Assembly: GCA_035048485.1 (NCBI GenBank)
Contig: CM068583.1
Coordinates: 66,897,306-66,961,305 of the forward strand
Length of the DNA: 64,000 nucleotides
Direction of reading: 5' to 3'
Source of the DNA: Pteria penguin
Lineage: Eukaryota; Mollusca; Bivalvia; Pterioida; Pteriidae
Under the pieces are notes generated by a model, which was not told the DNA's origin, did no database searches, and saw only the letters and a program-made list of their open reading frames with translations. Position 1 is the first letter of the stretch; each line of letters opens with the position of its first letter. The translations under genes and the position numbers were made by a program. This document shows, piece after piece, positions 45,264 through 60,200 of the stretch.

Positions 45264-48200
45264 CTAAAAAATATTTAAAAATTTGTACATATGCACAACA
45301 CTTTGATTAGCAGTTATTGTACTAATGATTTAAATTTACAAAAGGCAATTGGAATCACACATGACTGAAATCTTATGATCTTAGGTCAAATGCTATGAAA
45401 GTTATAGCTCTGACAAAACTTTATTGCATTAAACTACTAGTACATCACATTACCATTGCCTTTGGAGATCCATTTAAGTTAGGTCAAACAACATTAGGAT
45501 TGTTGTCATGAAATGTATTTTCATTGTTGTCTTCTATGAAACTACCAATCAAAATGTATATATATATTTGGTGTACACCATCCTTAAGACTTATATTACC
45601 AAGTCAGATCAACTTATATCTGAACTCCTCATTATTTGGTAGCTATAGTCTTGCTTTTAACAACAAACGATATCAAATGTATGCGAGATTTTCTATCTAC
45701 CATCTCCTACCTCTAGGTTCTCATTATCTGAAATGAGCTGATTGAGGATTTCTTGTAGGTCCTCCTCATCCTCACTCTCGTAACTGCTCTCAGATGAGGA
45801 ACTGAATTCTTCCTGATCCGAGTCCTGTCTTAGGTAGTGTAGCTCCGCAATCTCCTGATAAAGTCGCTCTATCTCACTACGCTCAGTCTCTATTTTGGTT
45901 CTGAGTTCACTCTCTACAAAAGATAGCTCTCATTAGCATCAAATTTATTGAAGTTGCTTCCCTTGTGACAAATTGTTGCTATTTGAGATATATAATTGAG
46001 TATTTGTTAGTAAATCAACCAAATAATTTCAGCAATTTCTTAAAACTAGTGATCCTCAAGTGTTTTTGAAATACTGATGCAAGTTTTTTTTTATCAAATA
46101 TTTAACAATGTAAAAAAGTTTCCAAGTGTAAATATTACCAACATCTTCAAAAAAATACTAAAGATAAGTATGAATATGAAACAAACTCTCTTCTTGACCA
46201 CAAACAAGGCCGATAACTGGATGTCACTCCAACTACATTACAGCACACGATGCCTATCTATTCAAGACAACCATCTGTATTCATAACTGAACTGTCAATT
46301 CTTCTTTCAACAGAACTATGCATATATAAATGCACTATTTAGAAAACTCTCTTAGCGACATAATATACAATTCATTTCTTTCAACATATTACTAGTGTTT
46401 AATTAATACAAGTGTTTTCCTACCAATGTGTATGTGCTTGCCTACCTATGGCCATTAATTCTTCCTCTTCCAGTTTTAAGGATTGTTCCTCTTCCTGCAA
46501 CTTAAGCAATTCCTCATCCTCTGCAGGATCATAACCTTGAAATGATAACAATGTTATTACTTTTTATAGTGTCCATTGTTCATTATCAGTACTTATGTCA
46601 TAAGTATTGATAATGAAGAACAATAGACACTATAAAAAGTAATCATACTGTCAACCAAAATCTCATTAAAATTATCACTAGAAACAGGTGGCCTTTGGAT
46701 TGGACTGAGAGGCAGGCCAAAATATCTTTTTAGAATATGGAATGATAATGGGGTGAGTTAGCATGAAAAACAGACATACAAAAAAGAGAAGAATTTTACC
46801 ATAACAGAAACAGGACAAAATTTGGCAAAATAAAATGAATTTTCATCAATCATGACATAATATCATAAATTCTATTTATTATTTACTAAATAAAGTGTTT
46901 TTGTGACCCCTTCTCTCAATCTTCATTCACTAGAAATTGCCATATTGTTTTCTTTAAGTCTGAGATTGCTTAACAAACAAAGTGTTTGGTAGTGAATTAT
47001 TTCTACCTATCAAAAACTTCCACAATTATCCTTAGAAAAGATAGTTATAACAAGATGTGTTTGTGAAATACTATGCCCCCATGACAAAAAGGTCTGTCTG
47101 ACAAACTTGAATTATTGTGAGACATGGATAATATACGTCTGATAAACACTATTTCTAGCATACAAAGTACTATAAATCCTTAAAAACGGAACAGAATTTC
47201 ATTAAAAACCATAAGAATTTTCCTAAGGTCCTGGTATTGAATGTGTAATAATACTTTTTACATCTCTAAAGGCAAACATGAGATATCTCGAAACACAGAA
47301 ACTGCTGACAGAAAATTTGTTTTTGGAATTACAATCACAAGGTAATTTGTCTTAGTGTCATTTAAAAGTGGTGTCATTAATGGACTACATTTGCCAAATT
47401 TTAAGTCCTTGTTTTTATGGTTAAGAAAGTCATGGGCAAGGTTAAAGTGACTAACAAACACGATAAAAATAATATACCCCTAAATATTTTGATAAAGGGG
47501 CATAAAAAGCAGTGTTATGATTTGTTAAAAATCTTTAACTGACAGAGAAATCAATATGGCTATTTCTGATAAATGGAAATGAAGAGAATAGGTCACAAAA
47601 AGCACCATCCTTACTTTGTAATAATACATGAAGTTTATCATATGATGTAATGACCGATTGTAATTTACCTTAATTTCTGTTTGTGTAATCATGAAATTTT
47701 TCACTTTTTTCTATGTTCATTTCACAGATAAAAACCCTCAACACACACAAAACTTGGACTAAGTGTGAGATGTACAGGAAACAATGGAGTCATCAGTTCA
47801 TTCTCTGATATATCTAACATGCATATCTAATACATGTATCTAATTAGTGTCATCAGAGAACGGCAACTGAACACGCTATGCAGAATGAATAACACTGATG
47901 TCTATAGATATTGTTTGAAGCATTTCAAGAAAAGAAACAATGTTCTGAATATGTGAATAACTCTGTCAACATGCATGAAAATGAGAAGAATAACTCTCTT
48001 TTTCACAGCATCAGTATAATTTATATACACTTCCCTTAATAGCTCATCGATAAACTTTATGTCACACTTTCGTCATAAACTATGCATATAAAATTCGCTC
48101 AATTAATTTCATCAATGTCAAATCATAATGTCTTAACTATTCAAAGATACGAAACCATGGTTTATGACTTAGTCACTCAAGGATAAGGAAAGGTGCAATA

Positions 48201-51200
48201 TATGTAGTCCATATTGTGTTATCATTCATGCATAACTTTGTTATTTGATTTCTTTTGTTTCCATTATGCCACTTAGAGGAATTTTCCACACTGATATCAT
48301 GGACACAGTCCTTAAGCATGGAATTGACCTTCTATTTAGGATCCTTGCCATGGGCATCTTTGGAGATTTGTCCTCACAAATAATCCTTGAAGTGACCTGA
48401 AGTTTCACAAATGGACTGTTGGACTCCTACCCTGGTATTCTTAATGAACTCCTACCCTGGTATCCTTAATGAACTCCTACCCTGGTATTCTTAATGAACT
48501 CCCCTGGTATCCTTAATGAACTCCTACCCTGGTATTCTTAATGAACTCCTACCCTGGTATTCTCAATGAACTCCTACCCTGGTATTCTCAATGAACTCCT
48601 ACCCTGGTATTCTTAATGAACTCCTACCCTGGTATTCTTAATGAACTCCTACCCTGGTATTCTCAATGAACTCCTACCCTGGTATTCTCAATGAACTCCT
48701 ACCCTGGTATTCTTAATGAACTCCTACCCTGGTATCCTTAATGAACTCCTACCCTGGTATTCTTAATGAACTCCTACCCTGGTATCCTTAATGAACTCCT
48801 ACCCTGGTATCCTTAATGAACTCCTACCCTGGTATTCTTAATGAACTCCTACCCTGGTATCCTTAATGAACTCCTACCCTTGTATCCTTAATAAACTCCT
48901 ACCCTGGTATTCTTAATGAACTCCCCTGGTATCCTTAATGAACTCCTACCCTGGTATTCTTAATGAACTCCTACCCTGGTATCCTTAATGAACTCCTACC
49001 CTGGTATCCTTAATGAACTCCTACCCTGGTATCCTTAATGAACTCCTACCCTGGTATTCTTAATGAACTCCCCTGGTATCCTTAATGAACTCCTACCCTG
49101 GTATTCTTAATGAACTCCTACCCTGGTATCCTTAATGAACTCCTACCCTGGTATTCTTAATGAACTCCTACCCTGGTATCCTTAATGAACTCCTACCCTG
49201 GTATCCTTAATGAACTCCTACCCTGGTATCCTTAATGAACTCCTACCCTGGTATCCTTAATAAACTCCTACCCTGGTATTCTTAATGAACTCCCCTGGTA
49301 TTCTTAATGAACTCCTACCCTGGTATCCTTAATGAACTCTTACCCTGGTATCCTTAATGAACTCTTACCCTGGTATCCTTAATGAACTCCTACCCTGGTA
49401 TCCTTAATGAACTCCTACCCTGGTATTCTTAATGAACTCCCCTGGTATCCTTAATGAACTCCTACCCTGGTATTCTTAATGAACTCCTACCCTGGTATCC
49501 TTAATGAACTCCTACCCTGGTATCCTTAATGAACTCCTACCCTGGTATCCTTAATGAACTCCTACCCTGGTATTCTTAATGAACTCCTACCCTGGTATCC
49601 ATAAAGACCAAGAGTCTAACAACGTTCAAATATATGGTGTTCTGATGATTAAGCCAAATTCATCTAAATAATAAATGTATATTTCAGAAATTTTCTCAAG
49701 TTTGAATGCAGAAACAAAGACATGATTTACCATCCAGTTCTTTGGGTTTGACCTCAGATTGTACAGGAATGAAGGTAGTGACAGGATAGGGCTGCAGTCT
49801 CTCAGGCTGTAAAATTCCTTGTGAATCCACTTTTGGTAGCATTGGTTTCTTCTCCACTATTGGTTCTCTATTCTCATCTTCTTTCCATACTCTCTCCTGT
49901 TCCTTGTTATCTTTCTGGGAGAACACAGTGCTTTCTTCTCTCTCTTCACCATCTATTTCATCAGATACTTCCTTTCTCTGATCTTGTTCTGTTCCTCCAG
50001 TATCACTTGCACTATCGTCACTGGATTCTTTTATTGCACCCTTTTCTTTCTCTAAAATTTCCTCAACCTGCAACTCAAATGCATCATCCCCAGATTCAAT
50101 CCCTTTACTTTCCTCTTGACCAACCGTAACAGATACTGGCATAGTTTTTTGATCGCTAGTTTCAGGTTGTGTGATGTCTGTTGGTTGAGATTTGTCAGAT
50201 TTACTTTCCTGGTATTCATTCTCTTCAGAAATAACAGTGTTAGATTTTGTATGCTCTTCCTCCACAGCGTTTCTTTTACATGATGTCTGTAAATGGTGCT
50301 CAACGCCTTCCTTTTGCACTTCTTCTTCTTCTTCCTTATTTTTCATCACCTTTTCTTCCTCCTTACACATTCTGTCTTTTTCATGATCCAATGAGCCTTG
50401 TATATCATTGGTTACATTGGCAGTTTGGTGTACATTATTTTCAGCTTTTGCTTCTGTGACTGTCTGACTAGATTCATGATGTGTTGACTGACTGGAGGAT
50501 GGTGGGGGAGGATCTTGTTGTTTGATTGGCATCGGCTGCAGATCTAGCTTTAACTCCTCATCTTCCTCAGTGACAGTGGGAGGTCTTGACTCTTCTTTTT
50601 CTTTACGTTTTTTTTCTGCATTTTCTACTGCTTTCTTTGCCATTTTTATCTAAAATAGATAATTAATACACATATTTTAAAACACTTAATACTATGTCAT
50701 GTTTTTTTTTTGAGATTCTAATTAAACAATTATCAGAATTAATTTTTACAAGTCAGCTATCTATTCTAAGCAATAACTCACTAAAGCCTTTAGCTTTAGT
50801 GAGCCAAAACTGACTATGTTAGAAAAGGTTCAAAACACAACAAAAGTTTAATTTCAGGAGTAGAACCAAAACTTATAACATTTCTCCACATCCAGAATTC
50901 TCATACCCATTAATTTCTTCAATTCATGCAGCTGGTTTGAAGAAGTTTCTCAAAAAGAGGGGTACTATTTGACCCCATCCCTGAAAAGATCTGGTAACAA
51001 CAAGAGTATCAGTAAAACTGATGGATGCTCCCCCAATGGCAGTTATACTAATAATGCAGTAAATTGATGCTGCAATTCATATAAAATGAAAGGACTTGAA
51101 AGTCCTCAAGGTCGGAATTGCATGGTCAAGTACTTCAAAGGTAATAAAGTCGTGATCCACCAAGAGATCACACACCAAGCGTGTAATGTTTAGGATCAGT

Positions 51201-54200
51201 ATTGACAAAAACACGGTCTGCGTTGAACAGAACAAACAAAAACAATGAAGGATTTGATGCATCGTCTTCGGACTTTCGCCCATTCACACATAAAGGATTA
51301 ATGTACAGTGACACCAAATTTCATTTAAAAACTCCAAGCACTTCCCGAAATATACAATGTACAAGGTCAAATCCGCATGGCCATGGACCCAGCTAAGCAT
51401 CCGATCGTATGGGGAAAGACGGTCCATTTTGGAAATGCAACAGACGAATGAACTATACAGTACATGTCATGTTTAACGGTCCTCCTAAATGAAGAACTCT
51501 AAAGAACACTGAAGAACTCTCAAGTAAATTTCGATATGGATGGGTATGTTTAAAGCATATTTGACTTGAATTCTTCTTCTTCCAATACGAAGTGTACTCA
51601 AAAGTTGAGCGTTATACTTCTTGACTCAAATGTCAAAACGAATATTCGTCTAATTTTAATAAGCAACAACATAAACTTAATTTTTATGAATAGTGTAAGT
51701 GTAAAGAAATGTAAATACTTCTTATTTATGCTACATTAACATCTTTATCGGCGATAAAACAAGGTTTGTCTACCTTGTGTGACAGCGGTCTCGATCACTA
51801 GGAAAAGCCGACTTCGGTTTCAAACGGACATGTACGGCGGACTCGAGAACTAAAACTAGTACGCGGAAATCTGTGACTATATAAAGATATTTTCTATTTA
51901 TTTCCATATTATAACAAGAAATTTAAATATTTTAATGACATGATTAATTGCCATATCTAGTTACATGTTAAAACATATCTTATATTGTGATAGAGGAGGT
52001 CCAACACAACAAATCCGACTTCGCTTTTCAAACGGAATCGTTGACATTATTAACATAATAAAATCAAGCTGTAATTAAAATCAATTGAGGCATTATGGCC
52101 ATTTTTAAAACAATGTTACACATTAGGCTTTATCTACTCCTTATTCGCAGTTTAAACAAGTAATAAGGTAAGAATTTTCTTCATTTACATCTTAGAAATT
52201 CTAAATCGAATACAGAAGTCCGCGTACTAGTTTAGGCGATATAGTGAGTCTGCCGATTTTGTCAAACAAATCCGCTATCATTCGCTCTTATCACATTTGA
52301 CCTTGACGGTAGTATGAAATTAGCAATCTCTACAAAGTCTCCCGCTGTACATTTACATTTGGGGAAAACCACGTCTACACGTGTAGATCTATAAATAAAT
52401 GGCTATTTTTAGTAGCATTACACATCAACAACTACCAAGACGTTTGTTTATCGTTGTGACGAGAAGATTGTAGAGTACTTCGAATTCCACTGCTATAAAA
52501 AGAAGCGATATTCTCAAGTTTTATTAATTATAATACACCGGATACTAGTACGGACTAGTAATGTACTTCTTATTACGGCACAGCTACACAATAATGTCAA
52601 TCGTACTTTTTCGGGACTTTCCGTCGAGTATTCGGAAAGACTGCATGTCCTCCAGCGCATGAATATAACTCGTCTTCATTGATGGAATAACGGCACATCT
52701 ATTTTCTCATCTGATCAAACTTATCTTGCATTGACTCGTACAATATGAATTATAAGTACTAAAAGTAAATCTAATCACGCTTTTTCTAAATATCGACGCA
52801 CTATTTATACACGAGGAGGTATTTTCTGCGTTCCACGCATTCACCACAGCATATTGTAACGACTAGGGTCTGGAATTGCTACGCAATTCCGACCAAAAAT
52901 CAGTAAAACTGATGAATGCTCCAAGAAGCACAGCAATAATAAAGGAAATGAATGACTCAATATATGGGAAATCATTGTATTAATATTGATGACGACTTCC
53001 AACCTCAATGTCTAATATGGATATCCAATTGAGTCCACTATAGAACAGTAAGTGACCACAGAATCTTAAAATAAAATGAATAAGCTTGACCCTGATTAGT
53101 TATGAAACAAGAATATCAGTAAAACTGATGTATACTCCCCAAATGGCAGTTATGATGTGGGAATTTGATGACTCAATTCATATACAGAAATTAGTAAAAC
53201 TGATGGGTGCTCCTAGAAGCACAGCAATAATGAAGGAAATGAATGACTCAATACAGTCAAACTTCGATATCTCGAACACTGATATCTCGAATACCCGGGA
53301 TATCTCGAAGTCGAACGTCGGTCCCGAAAAAAATCCTTCATATTATGATTAAATTCACCCCGGATGTGTCGAACACTGATATGTCGAATACCATGCTTAT
53401 CTCGAATACATTTTCAAGTCCCGACGTTCTTATTTACCCGGTTTATCTCGAAGTTGGCTTCTTATTGACAGTATTCCCCGCGGCGTTTACCCTAAATCAC
53501 AGGTCGCTCGCGTGACCGTGTCGGTGTACAAAGCCGCAGTAATTACATAATCGATCGCGTCCGTGCGTACACCTGTTATTTATACCAAATATTAATAAAT
53601 GATGATAGCTTATTAAACTCGACACAAAATTAGATAATTAACAATAACTGTAATTAATGCTTTTTCATACCTGCGTTTAAAGAAATTTCTTTACACTGTT
53701 CATTAATTATTACTATTTCCAATCCGTGTGTATGTCTATGTATTTTTATGCAAAGTAATAGTAATTAAATCAAATTATGACGTGTGTCTTTATCTTGTCT
53801 TACGTGTTAGCCCGTCTACGGTTTTAGGTATAGTATAAGACAGTTATATCCAGTATTGGATTTAAATTACGATGTTACTGAAAAGGAAACATGACGTTTT
53901 CAGTTTTGGAGTATATTCTCTATATATTCATAAAATATAAAAGGTATGATGAGATTTAGATTAATTATTTAAGAACAATACAATATGCGCACCTTCATGC
54001 GTATCTATTGATAAATACATGTATATCTACTATAATAATCACAAATGTTAAATGAATCGGCGTACATTAACAACTGCAAGATTTTTTATCCTAAACTCAA
54101 AATTTGGATATCTCGAACTACGGATATCTCGAAGTATTTTCCACGGTCCCTCCGACTTCGAGATAACGAGGTTTGACTGTATATAGAAAATCATTATTGT

Positions 54201-57200
54201 ATTAAATGATGACGATTTCAAATCTCAATGTATCATATGGATATCCAATTGAGTCATCTGTAGAACAACATATGATCACAGTATCTTAAACTAAAATGAG
54301 TAAGCTTGACCTTGATTAGGGCCTTTCAGAAATGACCTTGAGTGACCCTTGTCCAAAAGCTCTAAACCTAAATAACATTTTTGGTGAAGTATGATCTAAT
54401 TCTGATGAAAGGTATAGGAGATATAAGTACTTCAAGTTACTTTAAGTCATATTTAATAAGTGACCTTGACCTTTCAGAAATGACCTTGAATGACCTTTTT
54501 TTCAAAAGCCCTTCACATAAAATTTTTTTTAGTTAAGTATGATCAAATTCTGATGAAAGGTATAGGATATATAAGTACTTCATGTTACTGTAAGTCATAT
54601 GTAATAAGTGACCTTGACCTTTCAGAAATGACCTTGAGTGACCTTTGTCCAAAACCCCTTAAGCTAGATAATATTTTGATGAAGTATGATCAAATTCTGA
54701 TGAAAGGTGTAGAATATATACGTACTTTATCGTATTTTAAGTCATAGTTAATAAGTGACCTTGACCTTTCAAAAATGACCTTGAGTGACCTTTGTCCCAA
54801 AGTCCCTAACCTAAATAATATTTTGGTGGAGTCTGATCAAATTCTGATGAAAGGTATAGGAGATACGAACTCGAACAGACAGATGGACAGACGGACAGAG
54901 GGGCAGACACACGGACACGACAGCGACTATATGCTCCCCCGAAAGTATTCAGGGAGCATAATAAAACTTTTTATCGTGACCTTGAACTTTCAGAAATGAC
55001 TGTGAGTGACCTTTGTCCAAAAGTCCATAACTTAAATAGCATTTTTGTGAAGTACATGTATGATCAAAATCTGATGAAAGGTGTAGAAGATATACATACT
55101 TCTTGGTATTTTAAGTCATAGTTAATAAGTAACTTTGACATTTCAGAAATGACCTTGAGTGACCTTTGTCCCAAAGCCCTTAACCTATATAATTTTTTAT
55201 TGGAGTATGTTCAAATTCTAATGAAGGGTATAGGGGATTTGAGCTCGGACGGACAGACACACGGACACAACAGTGACTATATACTCACCGAAAGTTTTCG
55301 GGAAGCTTAAAAATTAACACTTTTACAGGACCGCATTCTTAACAGGTTTACCAGGGTAATAAATATTCTATGTTTATTTCTTTTTGAGAGGTAGAAAATA
55401 TAAATTGTTTATTCATGACACATGATGATGGACAAAAAGCAAACCACAGTAATTCATAGCTTTTGGTTGTTAAAGTGACCTAAACACTTATTAGCATCTT
55501 TATTTTATTCAATTCTTAAAAATAAAATGAAGAAATGAAGAAAGATTTTCTGGGACAAGAAGTGAGGTATAGTGTAGTAAGCTTAGGAGTTTGTGTGTTA
55601 TCTGTGAAGACAGACAGACAATTGACGAATGGTTCACTAAGTACAGTACCTTGCGTTTGAGCTGTGTGACGATCCTCTGCACCTCCCATAGCTCCTCTTC
55701 CTTCTCTGGATCCTTGATACCAGTATTGAGTTCAGAATGAAGAGCATTGAGTAAGGACTCTTGTTTCTGTAGTTCTTCCTCTATCTGAGCTGGGTTATCA
55801 GGAAGCTCTAAGGACCAGCGAGATGTGGCAGGCTTAATGGGAGGTTTGTATCTAACAAAAGCGAAAGTTGATACATGTATAATCATAACGTATAGTAACC
55901 AAATAATTCCAACCATGTATTATGCTTACAGTCTACATAAATATTTACCAAAGACGCTACAGATTCAGAAATTCTACTGGTCTAGTCACTTGAAGATACG
56001 ATGTGAATATGATATTTTGATCATTTTTAGACAGAGTCAATGTTTTATGCAATAACCTTCTTTTATAGCAAGGCTGTTCAATAAGAATGTTGACTTGATA
56101 GTATCTAATTTTAAACCCTACACAGAAGTGTAGTATAAAAAATGTGCTTTAGATTCCATTTAAAAGCTGTTGTAAAAACTATGATTATTGAAACTGGAAT
56201 ACATCAAGTAAATAAGCATTATTGAACTCACATATGTTTATATATATTTCATGGAAATTTTGTTACACGATATCTATGTGCAAACTTTACATACATTTTA
56301 TAAAGTGTTTATTAATGTGACTAACATGTGGGGAAATCCAACTGCGATAACTTTAGCAAGCTCACTTGCTTCCAATGAATTTCTTACAGGAAAACATCAT
56401 TTAAGTAAATGTATATTATATTTTCTTCTTTTCAGTCTTTAAAGCACATTTTAGAGTCAAATATATAAATAATGATTGTCTCTTTCCTCATACTTTGTTA
56501 TGTAATTTTTATTTCCAAAATGTCTAATCGGCACATGTGAATGCAATCTTTAAATTGGGTCAGCAATACATTATGAAATTCTGCTAGTTGGTGTATGCTC
56601 ATTTCAATACTTTAGGATATGGTCCAATTCTACAGGACAAAAACAATATGCCCCCGATCTATTGGTCCGGGGGCATAAAAATCTAATAAAATCTCAAGAA
56701 AATGAAATTAGGAATTTTACTGATTGAATGATTATTGTTTTACGCCACAGATATATGGATAATGGCATTTGCCTAATGCACCGCAAAGAAATTTATACCA
56801 CTGAAAATGACCCATCCAAAGCAGTGAAGGATCTTTCATGTGTCATGCCTACCATGACTTCGGACCTAGGTTTTTCACTATCTAAACCGAAAGACAGAAA
56901 ACAGGTGTGTCCACCACATGGATCTATTATTCAACTGACAGCTTGAAAAATTTGCAAATAAATATATATATATAAGTCGATATTTATTGTGTTGTGACTC
57001 CATTTGGTACTGAAAACTTAGTGAAAATCAACATTCAGCAATTGTTTATGTAGTTCAAATTAAACATATTAACCCTTAAATCTATAATAATTTTAAGCAA
57101 ATGAATGCTCAAAACCTGAAGACTGATCTAGATAAAAAACAACAACACTTTTTGGGGATCATGAAAACTTCATTCAAACCAAGTTTCATCAAAATCCTTC

Positions 57201-60200
57201 CAGTGGTGCTACAGCAGAAGTTGCAATTGTGGAAAGATGTCCCCTCCCCATTTTTCATTTTTTTTTTTTAGAAGTATAAAAAAAGTAAAAAAAAAAAAAT
57301 CCAAAAATATTTAGATATTGACAAATTCTTTCACAGTAACATTCCTTACCATAATTAGGATCAAAAGAGACCAAATTAAAGCATCATTATCACCAAGGAG
57401 AAAAAGTGCACTTTTCTGCACTAAAATCATTAAGTCCTGAAATTGTGGGAAAAAACTTCAAAAATTTGATTTACGAATAGAACCCAAAAAAACACTACTT
57501 CACTCATCCCTCTAGATCATTTCTATGTATTCCAATTGTCTCTGTACACATACGCTCTAAAAAAGAAATTTGTAAGAGTAGGGTACTCTCTGTGACCTAA
57601 TTCCATCTGTGGTGGCACCACTTTGTGATGGATTTGGACAAAAAACAAAAATACTTGTAGAGGACCACATTAAGTATTTCATGCCTACAAAGTTTCATCA
57701 AAATCTTTACGGTAGTTCTAAAGAAAAAGATGAAAATGTGTTAAGTTTACAACGACGGATGAACTTCAGACGACGACATTTTGTTTATCAGTCTAAGAAG
57801 CCAGTATGAAGCAGTTAGTCAAATAAAGATTCGTGTACCTCTTGAACTTATGTTACCCAAGCCAGGATTCATCCTCTAATACTGGGGTAGATCTAGCCAA
57901 AAAATTGCATCACTTGTAGTGAATCTTGAGTACTTCATTCCTACTAAGTTTCATTAAAATCCTTCAATAAATTTTGAAGAAGAAGTCCATCAAACCTTAT
58001 TATATACAATTAGTATAACCCCCCTCCCTTCCACCATTCTTTTAGTGGTTCTGAAGATAATGAAAATATGAAAATGTGAAAAATTATGCATGACTATAGC
58101 TCACTTGATCCTTTGGTTCAGGTGAGCAAAATTAAAAAGGGGACAATAGTTGACTCTATTCTAAACAGTCTCTGAAGAGTAGCAATTACAAACTTTAAGT
58201 CCGGACAGATAGAAAAGTATTACATAAGCTCGACTGGTCTTCAAGCAGTAGAGCTGAAAACTTAAGAAATGAAGTAACTTTTTCTTACACCACAACAATA
58301 TCATATCATTTAAATTGCTGATGGCTGATTGTTTTGATATAAATCACAAATAATAAATACCACTGCATATAAAAAGGAAGTTTTAAAAGCAGACAATTTT
58401 GGTATTCACTGACCTCTTGAGTTCTAGATCCTTAAACAGTTTTGAGGAAGAAGAGAAAAGAACATTGAGGACCCTGTGGCTGATCTGCATGGTAGGACTC
58501 AGGACTATTGACACATTCTGTAAAGACATCTTATTCTCCTTTTCCTAAGAATATACACACAAAAATTGGATTAAGTATGAAATAAAAAGGAAATTAATTC
58601 ATTGCTAAAAATTGTGGCTAACTCCATATCATTGAAAATATCAATATTCAAGAGAAACATTATTCTTCTTTAAGAAACCCCAATGGGCCTTTATTGCTCA
58701 GCTGAAAAACAGAAATCACAAGAAAATATGCAAAACTTAAACAAGAGCAATGCCTAGCGTGGCTTAATATGCCCATCCCTTACTTTGGACGGGATCAATG
58801 TGAACGTATGGTTTTATTACCCCCAAAATTGGGTCTCTTTGGTTATACTTTTATGAAATTGAAATCCAAAAAGAGGGATCCAAGTCCCATAACTCTGTGA
58901 TGACAAAATGGAATTTGCTCAAAACTAAAAGGTGGCTTCCCTTACACAATTTAATCATTCATAATAAGTTTCATGAAAAACAACTGACATTTACTTAAGT
59001 TATCAAGTTACATAGCATCTTTTCATAGTAAAAATAAAAATCAAGTCCCATAACTCCGGAACGACAAAACAGAATTTGCTCAAAATAAAAAGACGGCTTT
59101 CTCTACACAATTTAAGCATTCTGTATGAGTTTCATAAAAAACAGCTGACGTTTACTATAGTTATCACATTCCATAATGGACAGATGGACAGACAGACAGA
59201 CGGAAATTTGCCATACAGTAATACGTCCCGTCTTTCTACGGGTGTATAAAAATCAAAGATGATATTACGAAAGTGTCATAGATTTGATTTCAGAATGAAC
59301 TAAAATAAGCAACATTTTTCTTGACATGCTCCTAGTTCATTTTGATGCATTTGGACTATTGATCTAAACCATCAGTCTGAAGAAGTATGTCACAGTCAGA
59401 GAAGAGTACCCACTGGGGTCTTTGTCATCCAATCGTAGATTCACCTCTTTATGGATCTGACTGAAAAACATGAACACTTGCAGGGATCCTGGTTATTTCA
59501 TTCTTGCAATGTTTTATCAAAAATATCAAAATCCTTTCATTTGTTTAAATAAAAAAAAACTATATATAACAAACATATCCCCTTTTCATTTTAAAGCTTA
59601 CATCAAGAGAACCAAGAGGATCTATATTACTCATTTGAGAACAATTTGCTAGTCAGAATTCTTTTCTCCAATATCTTTTTTTATCTCAAATAATAATTAA
59701 AATCTTGATTTGATGTAATATGAACACAAACAAGAGTTGTCAGAAGACAACAGAGCTTGCCGGTGCAGGGTCTTTTTCATCACAATATAGCTTGATTAAA
59801 AAGCTGAATTTCCAAAAAGATATAATCCAGGTTAAAGTTCTTGGAAATTTGTTTGAAGTCCAAGATCAAAAGATGGTGCCAAATGAAAGGAATCCATGTG
59901 TGAAGTTTCAAAGCCCTATCCCTCTTGTTTCAAATGTAGCCAATGTTAAATTTTTTGAAAAGTATGTAAAACTCCAAGGTCAAGGTCACAAAGTCAAAGA
60001 TTATGTTCCCTAATGAAATACCCTTCAACAAGGTAACCATGTGTGAAGTTTCAAAGCTCTACTCTTCTTGGTTCAAAAGTTATAGCCAAGGTTAAAGTTT
60101 TTGAAAAGTAGGTCAAATTGCAATGTCAAAGGTCATGGTCTTAAATGAAAGGGCCTTCCACAAGGTATCCATATGTAAAGTTTCAAAGCTATATATCCCT

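Noticed and set aside
49696..50643. Independent 315-residue intronless gene on the minus strand
   Set aside because: It is the large exon of RALBP1: acceptor, donor and phase fit both neighbours, and its first residues continue the Ral-binding helix.
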